From: Candidatus Aenigmatarchaeota archaeon
GTDB taxonomy: Archaea > Aenigmatarchaeota > Aenigmatarchaeia > QMZP01
DNA: 14,078 nucleotides
Assembly: GCA_016202785.1 (NCBI GenBank)
Contig: JACQOC010000097.1
Location: forward strand, 1-14,078
Reading direction: 5' to 3'
Shown here: piece after piece, positions 5,541 through 12,252 of the stretch
Numbering within the stretch: position 1 is the stretch's first letter
How the letters are laid out: each line of letters starts with the position of its first letter
Notes under the pieces: model-generated
What the model was told of the DNA's origin: nothing
Databases searched by the model: none
Seen by the model: the letters and a program-made list of their open reading frames with translations, nothing else
Program-made: the position numbers and the translations under genes

Positions 5541-7643
5541 ATGAGGAAAGACGACCGCCTGGATTTGGACGAGCTAATGGAGGACCTGCAGAATGAGGCC
5601 AAGAATATTGCTGCAGGAGCGGTCAGCCGGCTCTACGGCATCGACGAAGATGCGGCTGCAGCACTGCTCGATGCACCAGAGCAGTCGGGCTATTATGACA
5701 TCCAGAGGAAGATACCTGACGTGCTGACAGTAACCAGGGAGTACCCAGTGAAGGTTGCGGCCCTGCGGCAACGCATCGCCAAGTTCGAGACCTGGCTTGA
5801 CGACAAGGAGCACGACCCCAACATACAAAAGCTGGTCCAGAGACGGATCAGTTCTGACGAAGCTTCTAGCGTGGGCATGACCGAAGGGCAGGTAATTGGC
5901 AGCGGGAGCAAGAACCCAGTTGAACATGGCAGGAAATTACACGCCTATATCAACTTTATCGTCGCGACCGTCAACATACCTGATTATTTTGAGTGTTTTG
6001 CGAACCACCGGCTTGACCACCTGAATTCCATGCTTGATCTGTTCTCCGATGCGGTTGCGGACAACGAAGCGGGGGTAGCGCAAAGATTCGTAGACGATTT
6101 TGTCATGGAATTCAAGCGCGAACTCTTGGTGACCGAGAAAACGGAAAGCACGGCCAGTTTGGCGTCGCTGCTGGAATTGCATGCCGATTCGGTGCGCAGC
6201 ACGGTGCGGTTGATGTCTGGAGCGCTTCGACATTACCAGACATTCAGCGGCCGGCACGGGTTGCCAATACTGGACACGCTAGTGCGCAACGACATGCGGA
6301 CACCGGATAATTTGGCTTATGTTGCACCGGGCATGCGGCGGCTGGATAGCAGAGGCGTTAACAGGAAAGCCGCGCACCAATTGCTCCAGGCGCTCGGCAC
6401 AGAGGAAGCGCTGGAGCTGTTTGATGCCATGGTGGCGGCCCCGGAGATAATTGACACGTATTTGCAATTGCACAAAGCCAACGTCAGTCCCCTCCAGTAC
6501 GCCAGGTTCATCCTGGATGACAGCACAATGTACTATGAACCGGCCGCCAAAAAAACCATGCTGGACCTGGTCAGGGAAACAACGTTGATTGCCGGGCAGG
6601 AGCAGGCTGCACGCCAATTGATGGAATCCGGAACGTCACTGTTGTCTGACCCAAATTTCGGCCAGTTGCTGCAACTGGCCCGCAGCTACAGCTTAGCACA
6701 CCTGTTGCTGGAGGATTATGTGAGCGCCCAGGCAAGCGGCCAGACGAACAAAGCCAGAGCCGTTCTGACAGTTGGACACTATGCTCCAGATGCCGCTGAA
6801 CTGAAAGAGATAAGACAGAAGCTGCGCGCTGCCCAAGACAGCAAACTAGATTGGATTAAGGAAACAACCGCCCTGGCGGAATTGAAGGCCGGGTTGGCCC
6901 AACTCAGAAAAACGCAAGCAGTTGCGCCGATCAAGCGGGCAAGGGCTGACTGGTATCAAGCGATGGTTGCCAGTCTGGCGCCCGCTGGCAGCCAAAGCAG
7001 CCTTGCCCAACAGCTCGAAGAAGTGCGAAACATCCTGGGTGATAGCCTAGACCGGCGCCTGAAAGATGTCTGGCTGAACCAGCCAGCAGCCCTGGAAAAG
7101 TTCTGCAGCGATGTTATAAAGTATCGAGACAGCGTGCTATACAGGCAAATGATTAAGGACTACCGGGCCTTCAACCACTATCAGGAGCGACTTAGCGTAG
7201 GCCATAAGGAATTCATGAAGAAGCTTGACCGGATCGAGACGGCAGATGAAAAAGATGTGTACATGGCATTGAATCGGTTGCTGGATACTACAGCCTACAG
7301 GTCACCAGAGATTGAAGAGATACAAAACGCTGAAAATACACCGATCGACCTAAATTCCTATGGCCGAATAATCATCTGGGGCGGCCGAACGCCCAGTGCG
7401 GCGCGCACAAGGATCAAGGCATGCATCGACAAGCCGGTGGAAATATTTGACACTTTTAATCGCAAAACCGATTTGGCCGGCATCTCGGAAAGCGACGTGG
7501 TTATCATGCGTACCGATATCGAGCACACGCTTTACTACAGCGTAAAAAAATACTGCAAAAGGCATGGGATAAAGCTATTACATTTCAACCAAGCTGGCAC
7601 CACGCCAATGGTTGACTTCCTGGTCAAATCAACATACCATTGA
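5541..7643 (+). CDS. Large helical protein with C-terminal DUF2325-like domain
   Basis: From ATG 5541 this is a 700-residue soluble protein with no signal peptide or membrane segment. Residues 1 to about 600 are predicted helical (many E/K/R/L/A heptad-like stretches, e.g. LAELKAGLAQLRKT and SSLAQQLEEVRNIL) and I recognise no family in them. The last 92 residues match the DUF2325 pattern: strand plus GG turn (IIIWGGRTPSA), a spacer, then a strand with acidic residue (SDVVIMRTDIEHTLYYSVKK) and CKRHGIKLLHF before a final helix. In DUF2325 proteins this fold looks like a small Rossmann-like domain; its biochemical role is not established. Arg codons AGG/AGA and A/T-ending codons are more common than in trkH or trpS, hinting at a different history. 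It converges on tRNA-Leu (42 bases between ends). An in-frame ATG at 5460 would add 27 residues. Confidence 0.85.
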   Translation: MRKDDRLDLDELMEDLQNEAKNIAAGAVSRLYGIDEDAAAALLDAPEQSGYYDIQRKIPDVLTVTREYPVKVAALRQRIAKFETWLDDKEHDPNIQKLVQRRISSDEASSVGMTEGQVIGSGSKNPVEHGRKLHAYINFIVATVNIPDYFECFANHRLDHLNSMLDLFSDAVADNEAGVAQRFVDDFVMEFKRELLVTEKTESTASLASLLELHADSVRSTVRLMSGALRHYQTFSGRHGLPILDTLVRNDMRTPDNLAYVAPGMRRLDSRGVNRKAAHQLLQALGTEEALELFDAMVAAPEIIDTYLQLHKANVSPLQYARFILDDSTMYYEPAAKKTMLDLVRETTLIAGQEQAARQLMESGTSLLSDPNFGQLLQLARSYSLAHLLLEDYVSAQASGQTNKARAVLTVGHYAPDAAELKEIRQKLRAAQDSKLDWIKETTALAELKAGLAQLRKTQAVAPIKRARADWYQAMVASLAPAGSQSSLAQQLEEVRNILGDSLDRRLKDVWLNQPAALEKFCSDVIKYRDSVLYRQMIKDYRAFNHYQERLSVGHKEFMKKLDRIETADEKDVYMALNRLLDTTAYRSPEIEEIQNAENTPIDLNSYGRIIIWGGRTPSAARTRIKACIDKPVEIFDTFNRKTDLAGISESDVVIMRTDIEHTLYYSVKKYCKRHGIKLLHFNQAGTTPMVDFLVKSTYH

Positions 7644-7699
7644 GCGCCAGTTGTCGGTCGGCACCCGTTGCGCGCTTCAGCTGAATGCGGGAGGCAGGA

Positions 7700-7772
7700 C
7701 TTTCGCGCAACGCCCTGGGAAGTAGGGCGGTAGAAGGGCATGCACGCGCTAGCTGCCGAAGCCCTTCTGCGC
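7700..7772 (-). other. tRNA-Leu intron 3 (73 nt, T-loop position 59/60)
   Basis: Exon TTCG (7778-7775) pairs with intron CGAA (7705-7702). The bulges are AA^G and AG^T. The inner helix CGCA/TGCG follows at once. The intron holds further stems such as GCCCT/AGGGC. It lies where a scan for an intact T arm would fail, hiding the gene. Confidence 0.87.
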
Positions 7773-7804
7773 TTCGAACCTGCGAAGGCACTAAGCCACG
7801 GGAT

Positions 7805-7859
7805 GTCTCAGGATCTGTCATCGGAAGCCATAGCTTCCTAAACAAACTTAAGCCATCCA
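7805..7859 (-). other. tRNA-Leu intron 2 (55 nt, canonical position 37/38)
   Basis: Loop bases CTTA (7865-7862) pair with intron TGAG (7810-7807, one G-T pair). The bulges are AG^T and AC^A. The inner helix GGAT/ATCC completes a full hBHBh' motif. The intron also contains the hairpin GGAAGC-TAT-GGCTTCC. Confidence 0.88.
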
Positions 7860-7866
7860 CTTAAGT

Positions 7867-7890
7867 CTGGCGTAGCCCACAATCGGGCAA
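7867..7890 (-). other. tRNA-Leu intron 1 (24 nt, position 30/31)
   Basis: Splits the anticodon stem 5' strand. Exon GGCG (7896-7893) pairs with intron CGCC (7872-7869). The bulges are GG^T and AG^A. Inside, GCCC/GGGC closes a small hairpin around GATTGT. Confidence 0.85.
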
Positions 7891-7941
7891 CCCGCCCCTT
7901 TGACCGCTCGGGAACCCCCGCACCATTATAGATGCGCCTGG

Positions 7942-7952
7942 GCCTTTAAACG
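7942..7952 (-). promoter_or_regulatory. TATA box of tRNA-Leu
   Basis: CGTTTAAAGG on the minus strand is centred about 25 bases before the first tRNA base at 7921, the expected archaeal spacing. A second AT stretch (TCTATAATGG, about 7925-7934) is too close to the 5' end to act as the TATA box. Confidence 0.6.
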
Positions 7953-8011
7953 GCTTGCCTGGCCTCGGCCAACTGCCAAATTGGAGTACGCAGGTAGTGA
8001 AAAACGCGCAA

Positions 8012-8028
8012 CGCTTAAATCATTTGCC
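8012..8028 (+). promoter_or_regulatory. Promoter of the secreted propeller-like gene
   Basis: CGCTTAAATCATTTGCC has its TATA core (CTTAAAT) about 32 bases before ATG 8049. The 17-mer differs at one base from the element at 12902-12918 before the 12930 gene, so the two genes may share a promoter class. Confidence 0.55.
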
Positions 8029-8048
8029 GCCAACCGCAAGCCGGGAAC

Positions 8049-9476
8049 ATGCCGCATTCCGCCTATTCCAAGCCTATCCTTACCGGCCTGGCGCTCGCCG
8101 CGCTCGCCATCCTGCTGCTGCCGCAACTGCAGCAGGCCAGTGCGTTCTTCGACAGCGGCGTCATCGAGCTGCAAGCCGGCGAATTCCTGGCCCTGCCGAA
8201 GAACCATTCCTTGCTTACTAATACGGCCAACCTGTACCCGGCCTGGGGAGCGATTGATGGCCAGAACCATGCCTATTACCTTACTTTCAGCACCGACCAG
8301 ACCAGCCAATCCTACCCGACGCATGAGTTCCGCTACCGGCTGGCGGTGTTCAATAAGGAACAGCGCCGCATCGTCGACCGGCCAATATTGATCCGGCAAA
8401 GCGAGATCGGGCCAGGCATGGCCAGCGGCGACGATCCGGCGTTCCTGACCGGCGCGGAGATTGATGGCATGCTGTACTTCCAAATGGTGAACCCGCGGCT
8501 GAAGTTCCTCGGCAATCATTTCGACCCGGCCTACATGCAGGGCTTCTTCTTCAAATATGACCCGGCCACAAAGACGCTTGCCCGGCTCAACAACCTGCCG
8601 TTTGCCGACCCGGCCGGGGTGAATGCCTTCTTCCCGCGCAGCTTCCTGGCCAGCGACGGGACCAGCCTGTATGCGGGCGTGGTGACCAATGCCGTGCTGG
8701 GTTACAGCAGCTTGTTCACCTATTCATTCTACCAGTACGACTTTGGCAGCGACGCCTGGAACTTCCTCGGCGCCGGCCAAAGCAGCGTGCCTTTGCAAAG
8801 CGGCATCATCGGCCACACGCGCAACGCGCTGGTCGCGGACAACAAGATCCACTGGGTGGCCAATGGCCCGGATTGGGTGCACCAGGGCTGCGTGGCCATG
8901 GAGTTTGACTTGGGCACGCTGCAACTGCGGTCGCAAAAGGTGGCAGGCTGCAACGGCAATAACCTGGCCATGGATTATTCGCTGGTGCCGTTAGGCAGCA
9001 AGCTGCTCATTTACCGCTACGGCCTGCTGCACGGCGGCGCTGGCGTTATCGGCCTGGAGATATTCTCCTTGGACAAGGCAACAAATGTCGTCACGCGCTG
9101 GCCGCCGGCCAACAATGTCCACTTGTGGTCGCAGGGGATTGGCGAGCCGTTCTTCATCGATGGCCTTAACCGCTTGGACGGCGGCAAAGGGACATATTTG
9201 ACTGGCATCGGTTTCGATGGCAGCGTGATTTGCGAGGTCATAAACACGGACGTCGGCTCGACCGCGTTTGTCGGCGGGCAGGTCGTCGTGCTGCGCAATC
9301 CGGCCACCCTGCAGGTGATTGGCAGCACTTACACCAACTACCAGATGAATCTGTTCAACCATGGCACATTGGTAACCGAGTCCGGCGTGTTCTACTTCGT
9401 CTACAAGAGCTACGAGCCGGGCGTGAACAATTACGAGATCGGCATCGGCCGCTGCGGTGAGATGGGCGCACGGTAA
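8049..9476 (+). CDS. Secreted protein, probable beta-propeller/Kelch-like, function unknown
   Basis: A 475-residue protein with an N-terminal hydrophobic segment (residues about 10-26) ending QQASA, which reads as a signal peptide cleaved near residue 32; otherwise it would be a membrane anchor. The mature part is rich in aromatic residues, Gly and Asn, and repeats short strand-turn units such as YFQMVNPRL, FFKYDPATKTLARLNNLPF, YSFYQYDFGSDAWNFLGAG, AMEFDLGTLQLRS and LEIFSLDKATNVVTRWP. The pattern 'strand, D/S-x-x-T/S, strand, aromatic' is typical of Kelch-like beta-propeller blades; family membership is inference. Four Cys in the mature part (CVAMEF, AGCNGN, VICEV, IGRCGEM) could pair outside the cell. 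A surface binding or enzyme role is possible but no active site can be named. It converges on trpS, 16 bases apart. Confidence 0.8.
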   Translation: MPHSAYSKPILTGLALAALAILLLPQLQQASAFFDSGVIELQAGEFLALPKNHSLLTNTANLYPAWGAIDGQNHAYYLTFSTDQTSQSYPTHEFRYRLAVFNKEQRRIVDRPILIRQSEIGPGMASGDDPAFLTGAEIDGMLYFQMVNPRLKFLGNHFDPAYMQGFFFKYDPATKTLARLNNLPFADPAGVNAFFPRSFLASDGTSLYAGVVTNAVLGYSSLFTYSFYQYDFGSDAWNFLGAGQSSVPLQSGIIGHTRNALVADNKIHWVANGPDWVHQGCVAMEFDLGTLQLRSQKVAGCNGNNLAMDYSLVPLGSKLLIYRYGLLHGGAGVIGLEIFSLDKATNVVTRWPPANNVHLWSQGIGEPFFIDGLNRLDGGKGTYLTGIGFDGSVICEVINTDVGSTAFVGGQVVVLRNPATLQVIGSTYTNYQMNLFNHGTLVTESGVFYFVYKSYEPGVNNYEIGIGRCGEMGAR

Positions 9477-9492
9477 AAGACGGCGCTTGCGA

Positions 9493-10584
9493 CTAGGGTG
9501 AGAAGGCTGCCAGCTTGTTTCTGGCTTTCTCGCGCTTTTTCTGGTGCCCCTGCAGGAATTTCCTGACCTTCTCGGCCAGGTATTGCTTCACTTCGCCGGA
9601 CAGCATTTTCCCGGAGCCGTAATCGTCCGTTATTTTCTTCATCTTGGCATCGTCCGGCTCGAACAGGTAGAGGAGATACTGGTAGCTGACATCCACCGCA
9701 AGGTCGGCGCCCAGCCTGCGGTGCTCCGCTATGTTGTTGCGGCCGCCGGAGAACGCGTGCTTCATGATCTTGCGCTCCGCTTCCTCCGGGGCGTCAGTCA
9801 GGGCGATGTAGGACAACGGGTCGGAGGACGACATCTTGCCGCCCTGCAGGCCCTTCATGAACTTGTGGTAAGTCGATGACGGCGGGATGAAGCTAAACTC
9901 AGGCAGCCGTCCAGTGATGTCGCGTGTATAGCGGATGTGCGGATCCTGGTCGATGCCGACCGGCACGGTGAGCGGTATTGGGCCAAGGTAGTCGGGCAGT
10001 TGCGGATGCAAAATGTCGGCAATCTGGTGCGCCACCGAGATGAACTTCTCCGGCTCGTCGCTGCCGTAGATGGCCTTGAACTCGTTCGCGGTCGTTTTTC
10101 CGGACAGCATGCCGATGAGCCGGTAGTACGGTATGGAACGCTCGCTCTGGAAATAGATGTCCACGCCCTTCGGCTTGAGGCCGAGCGCGAAGTAGTTGAG
10201 GATGTACTCTTCTATTGCTATCTTGCGCAGCTCGGCCAGCGGCAGCTTGCGCACGTTGTAGGCCTCAATATCGGCGACAGTTACAAACACTTTGGCGCCC
10301 AACTGCTGGTAGTAGATGATCTGCTGCGCCAGCATCGCGTGGCCCAGGTGGAACTTTCCGGACGGCATCAGCCCGGTGAGCATGGCGAACGGTTTTTTGC
10401 CCTTGACGCAGTCGAAGATGCGGCCGAAGTCGCGGTGCGCGAACACCCCGCCGCGGCGCATGAAGGTCGGCGCGTCCGGCATCGCGCCGGCGAACTCGTC
10501 GAACGGCTTGAGGCCGAAGTCGGCCATGATCTTGCCGTAGTCCTTGACCTCGTTCCTTCCCCACGGGTCGATTGCTGCTGGCAT
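9493..10584 (-). CDS. trpS: Tryptophanyl-tRNA synthetase, archaeal type
   Basis: A 363-residue class Ic aminoacyl-tRNA synthetase that charges tRNA-Trp with tryptophan. The N-terminus has the archaeal/eukaryotic signature IDPWG (5-9) and DYGKIMADFG (15-24), which bacterial TrpRS lacks. The ATP-binding signatures are PSGKFHLGH (74-82, the HIGH motif) and GGKMSSSDP (248-256, the KMSKS motif). GIDQDPH (210-216) belongs to the active-site region typical of this type. The C-terminal helical part (about 300-363) ends in a basic tail. The ATG at 10584 is supported by the IDPWG motif beginning at residue 5 and by a TATA-like box about 27 bases upstream. It lies 24 bases after the unknown gene 10609-11064 on the same strand, so read-through transcription is possible. 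Confidence 0.97.
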   Translation of the reverse strand: MPAAIDPWGRNEVKDYGKIMADFGLKPFDEFAGAMPDAPTFMRRGGVFAHRDFGRIFDCVKGKKPFAMLTGLMPSGKFHLGHAMLAQQIIYYQQLGAKVFVTVADIEAYNVRKLPLAELRKIAIEEYILNYFALGLKPKGVDIYFQSERSIPYYRLIGMLSGKTTANEFKAIYGSDEPEKFISVAHQIADILHPQLPDYLGPIPLTVPVGIDQDPHIRYTRDITGRLPEFSFIPPSSTYHKFMKGLQGGKMSSSDPLSYIALTDAPEEAERKIMKHAFSGGRNNIAEHRRLGADLAVDVSYQYLLYLFEPDDAKMKKITDDYGSGKMLSGEVKQYLAEKVRKFLQGHQKKREKARNKLAAFSP

Positions 10585-10605
10585 ATTGATTTTATGTGCC
10601 GCTCT

Positions 10606-10618
10606 TGCTTAAGAACCA
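10606..10618 (-). promoter_or_regulatory. TATA-like box before trpS
   Basis: GGTTCTTAAGCAAG on the minus strand, core TTCTTAAG, is centred about 27 bases before ATG 10584. It overlaps the last codons of the upstream gene, which suggests trpS has its own leaderless promoter despite the close spacing. Confidence 0.45.
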
Positions 10619-11064
10619 TCCGCAGGGGGTTTTGCATCAGGTAACATCAACGAGCAGTTACGATGCAGACCAGCATACACCAACATCGCAGTATGGCTTG
10701 GAAAATCACGGTAAATCGCTTCCGGAAGGTCGTCAAGATCCGTCAAGCTCATGTGCCTGCCGGCGAAGCTTTTGCCATGGCCAATCACTTCTTTGCGTGC
10801 CGCACCTAGGTCATAGCCGGGCAATGGTGCATACTCTACGCAACCGTAGACAGAGCCTCTTTCATCGTTGGCCCCGATGGTTCGCACCAGGAACGGCAGG
10901 CTCTCATATTGAAGCGCCTCGCAGTTTTCCCAACCGGACTGATACTGACCTGCGAACGGCAGCGCCACTTCGGTGAGGAAGCGCAGTTTGCTAATTTGCA
11001 GTTTTCCGGTTATCGAATAGCCTTCTGCCATTAGCTCAGTTCCGGTTTGACCAGCCGCTTTCAT
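10609..11064 (-). CDS. Protein of unknown function, second gene of an ATGA-coupled pair
   Basis: A 151-residue protein (MKAAGQTGTELMAEGYSITG at the start) that I do not recognise. It has no signal peptide or membrane helix. Mixed alpha/beta composition is suggested by segments such as GKLQISKLRFLTEVALPF, SLPFLVRTIG, SVYGCVEYAPLPGYDLG and HTAMLVYAGL. Three Cys (NCEAL, YGCVEY, NCSLML) are not arranged as a metal site. Its ATG overlaps the TGA stop of the upstream gene (ATGA, 11064-11061), so the pair is translationally coupled and probably functions together. Base use is less GC-biased than in trpS or trkH, which may mean later acquisition. The C-terminal coding end overlaps the trpS TATA-like box. 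Confidence 0.75.
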   Translation of the reverse strand: MKAAGQTGTELMAEGYSITGKLQISKLRFLTEVALPFAGQYQSGWENCEALQYESLPFLVRTIGANDERGSVYGCVEYAPLPGYDLGAARKEVIGHGKSFAGRHMSLTDLDDLPEAIYRDFPSHTAMLVYAGLHRNCSLMLPDAKPPADGS

Positions 11065-12152
11065 ATCTTTCTCCCGGTAAGAACTAGTGGAACCGCATAG
11101 CTGCCACCACTTTCATATAAGTAACGGCCGCCGATCACATTTCCAGTGTACCTGCCGCTGCCGTGAAAGGATGTGCCAGGCGTCACATGCTCCTCTTGGT
11201 CCACTGCTATCGCAATTCTTTCCTTATTTTGCCTGTCCGCGGTTTCCAGCTTACCGAAGATTCTCATCCGCATCGGAAGCGATTTTCCGGGAATCGCTTG
11301 CAATCTGGATTCGGCTAGAGCCCTTTCAATTGCCCCATCAGGCGTACGATAATCGCCTTCGTCTTTCACTGCGCTCTCCGCAGCGAACGGGCGAATGACC
11401 GCCGACTTTTCGCCATGATCATATATGTCGATGCCGCGCGACCCCGGCTGATATTCCGGCACCGTCGAAGCGAGTTGGGTGTCCAACAGAACCTTACCTT
11501 CCCTACAGGTTCGGTAAAGGCTGTTCGTCGGGCCGCGTGCAGTTTCGTATGGAGCCAGCTGCAGAGCTTCGCTGTAGGCGGGAAAGAAATGCTCGAAAAG
11601 CAGCATAGGTTCGCACCCGGTTATAAGCAACTCGCCTTCGGTGATTCCCATGTCAAAACGCATCTCTCTGGCTAAAGATAGCAGGCTGCTCTTAAGATTA
11701 AATTGTCGGTTGATTTTCTCCTTTGTGCCAGCGACTTTGCTTATCGGGAAGTTCTTTATGCTCAGGAAGGACAGCGCATCGAACAATTTGCTCGCATCGG
11801 ACATGTGGTCGCAAAAATACTCTTCGCCTCGCTTGGAAAGCCGCAGAATTTTCATTATCCGCGCTTCATACGCCTTGCGAAGATGGGCAATCGTCTCATG
11901 TTTAAGCAGGGTAACATCCCCATCATAGATGCTTTCAATATCCGCCACTGTGTCATTCAGCTCGATTATCGTTCTTTTTTCTTCACGTCCGGGCTCTACG
12001 AAACCGATTTTCTTGCCTACCACCTGTGCAGCGATATCGCGGGTTTCTTCCAAACTTTGCCCGAAAGTAACGATTCTAGTTGCCGGCGGAATGTAAACAT
12101 ATCCGTCGATTGCCTCACAGTAGGCCGATACGCCTTGAGCGATGGCTTTCAT
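11061..12152 (-). CDS. Protein of unknown function, first gene of an ATGA-coupled pair
   Basis: A 363-residue protein without signal peptide or membrane segment; I do not recognise its family. Visible parts: an N-terminal region with YVYIPPATRIVTFGQSLEET (residues about 18-37); a charged helical middle (AHLRKAYEARIMKILRLSKR, about 88-107); a region with GELLITGCEPMLLFEHFFPA; and a glycine-rich end (GSGRYTGNVIGGRYLYESGG). The last is beta-like and might be a barrel or sandwich. None of these is a catalytic motif I can name. It is divergent from the ACT-domain gene at 12243 with 90 bases between the starts, and a TATA-like GATAAATAG (minus strand, 12181-12189) lies about 33 bases before the ATG. 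Codon use is more AT-rich than in neighbours, suggesting a different origin. Confidence 0.8.
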   Translation of the reverse strand: MKAIAQGVSAYCEAIDGYVYIPPATRIVTFGQSLEETRDIAAQVVGKKIGFVEPGREEKRTIIELNDTVADIESIYDGDVTLLKHETIAHLRKAYEARIMKILRLSKRGEEYFCDHMSDASKLFDALSFLSIKNFPISKVAGTKEKINRQFNLKSSLLSLAREMRFDMGITEGELLITGCEPMLLFEHFFPAYSEALQLAPYETARGPTNSLYRTCREGKVLLDTQLASTVPEYQPGSRGIDIYDHGEKSAVIRPFAAESAVKDEGDYRTPDGAIERALAESRLQAIPGKSLPMRMRIFGKLETADRQNKERIAIAVDQEEHVTPGTSFHGSGRYTGNVIGGRYLYESGGSYAVPLVLTGRKI

Positions 12153-12177
12153 TTTCTCACATGCAACAAATGAAAAC

Positions 12178-12252
12178 CGGCTATTTATCTATTGTGTCAT
12201 AAAATAGATAACTATTTAAGTAAAGTCATATATTTATTTATTATGTCACAAT
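12178..12252. promoter_or_regulatory. Divergent promoter with paired operator-like repeats
   Basis: This AT-rich stretch drives two genes apart. The leftward box is GATAAATAG (minus, 12189-12181). The rightward box is TATTTAAG (12213-12220), 26 bases before ATG 12243. Two repeat systems are seen. First, TATCTATT (12186-12193) and AATAGATA (12203-12210) form an exact 8-base inverted repeat with a 9-base spacer. Second, ATTGTGTCATAA (12191-12202) recurs in inverted orientation as TTATGTCACAAT (12241-12252) with one difference, the second copy covering the ACT gene's start codon. Such placement is typical of operators for an autoregulated divergent unit; the binding protein is not known. Confidence 0.55.

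Larger units (their letters stand above)
7686..7921 (-). tRNA. tRNA-Leu(TAA): tRNA-Leu (anticodon TAA) with three BHB introns (four exons)
   Basis: Reading left from 7921 the exons are 7921-7891 (31 nt), 7866-7860 (7 nt), 7804-7773 (32 nt) and 7699-7686 (14 nt), giving an 84-nt tRNA. The acceptor is GCGGGGG with CTCCCGC (one G-T pair) and discriminator A73. The D arm is CCC/GGG with the GCGGTCAAA loop. The anticodon stem is CGGGA/TCCCG with loop CTTAAGA (TAA at 7863-7861). The long variable arm is GGC-TTAGT-GCC. The T arm is GCAGG-TTCGAAT-CCTGC. The leucine identity rests on anticodon, long variable arm and A73. Introns interrupt the stem at 30/31, the anticodon loop at 37/38 and the T loop at 59/60; each junction forms a four-pair BHB helix. 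CCA is not encoded. Protein frames crossing this region are coincidental. Confidence 0.93.

Noticed and set aside
7624..7860. 78-aa minus-strand frame
   Set aside because: It runs through tRNA-Leu introns and exons, has no promoter of its own and no protein-like pattern.
7644..7921. Possible RNase P RNA, SRP RNA or other structured ncRNA in the gap between genes
   Set aside because: The GC-rich stems and a GAAAGTCC string suggested it, but the universal conserved blocks are absent, and the whole region is explained base by base by an intron-split tRNA-Leu.
7894..7921. 5' half of a trans-spliced (split) tRNA
   Set aside because: No 3' acceptor CCCCCGC is adjacent, which first suggested a split gene, but CTCCCGC and CCTGC are found in cis at 7698-7687 once three introns are recognised.
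7900..8391. 163-aa plus-strand frame
   Set aside because: It starts inside tRNA-Leu and overlaps the secreted protein's signal peptide in another frame; the composition is Arg/Pro/Ser-rich, typical of a GC-rich shadow frame.
9937..10644. 235-aa plus-strand frame opposite trpS
   Set aside because: It is antisense to a well-conserved synthetase and has no promoter; its length comes from GC-biased third positions of trpS.
11703..12173. 156-aa plus-strand frame opposite the 363-aa unknown gene
   Set aside because: The minus-strand gene is coupled to its neighbour by ATGA and has a promoter; this frame has neither.
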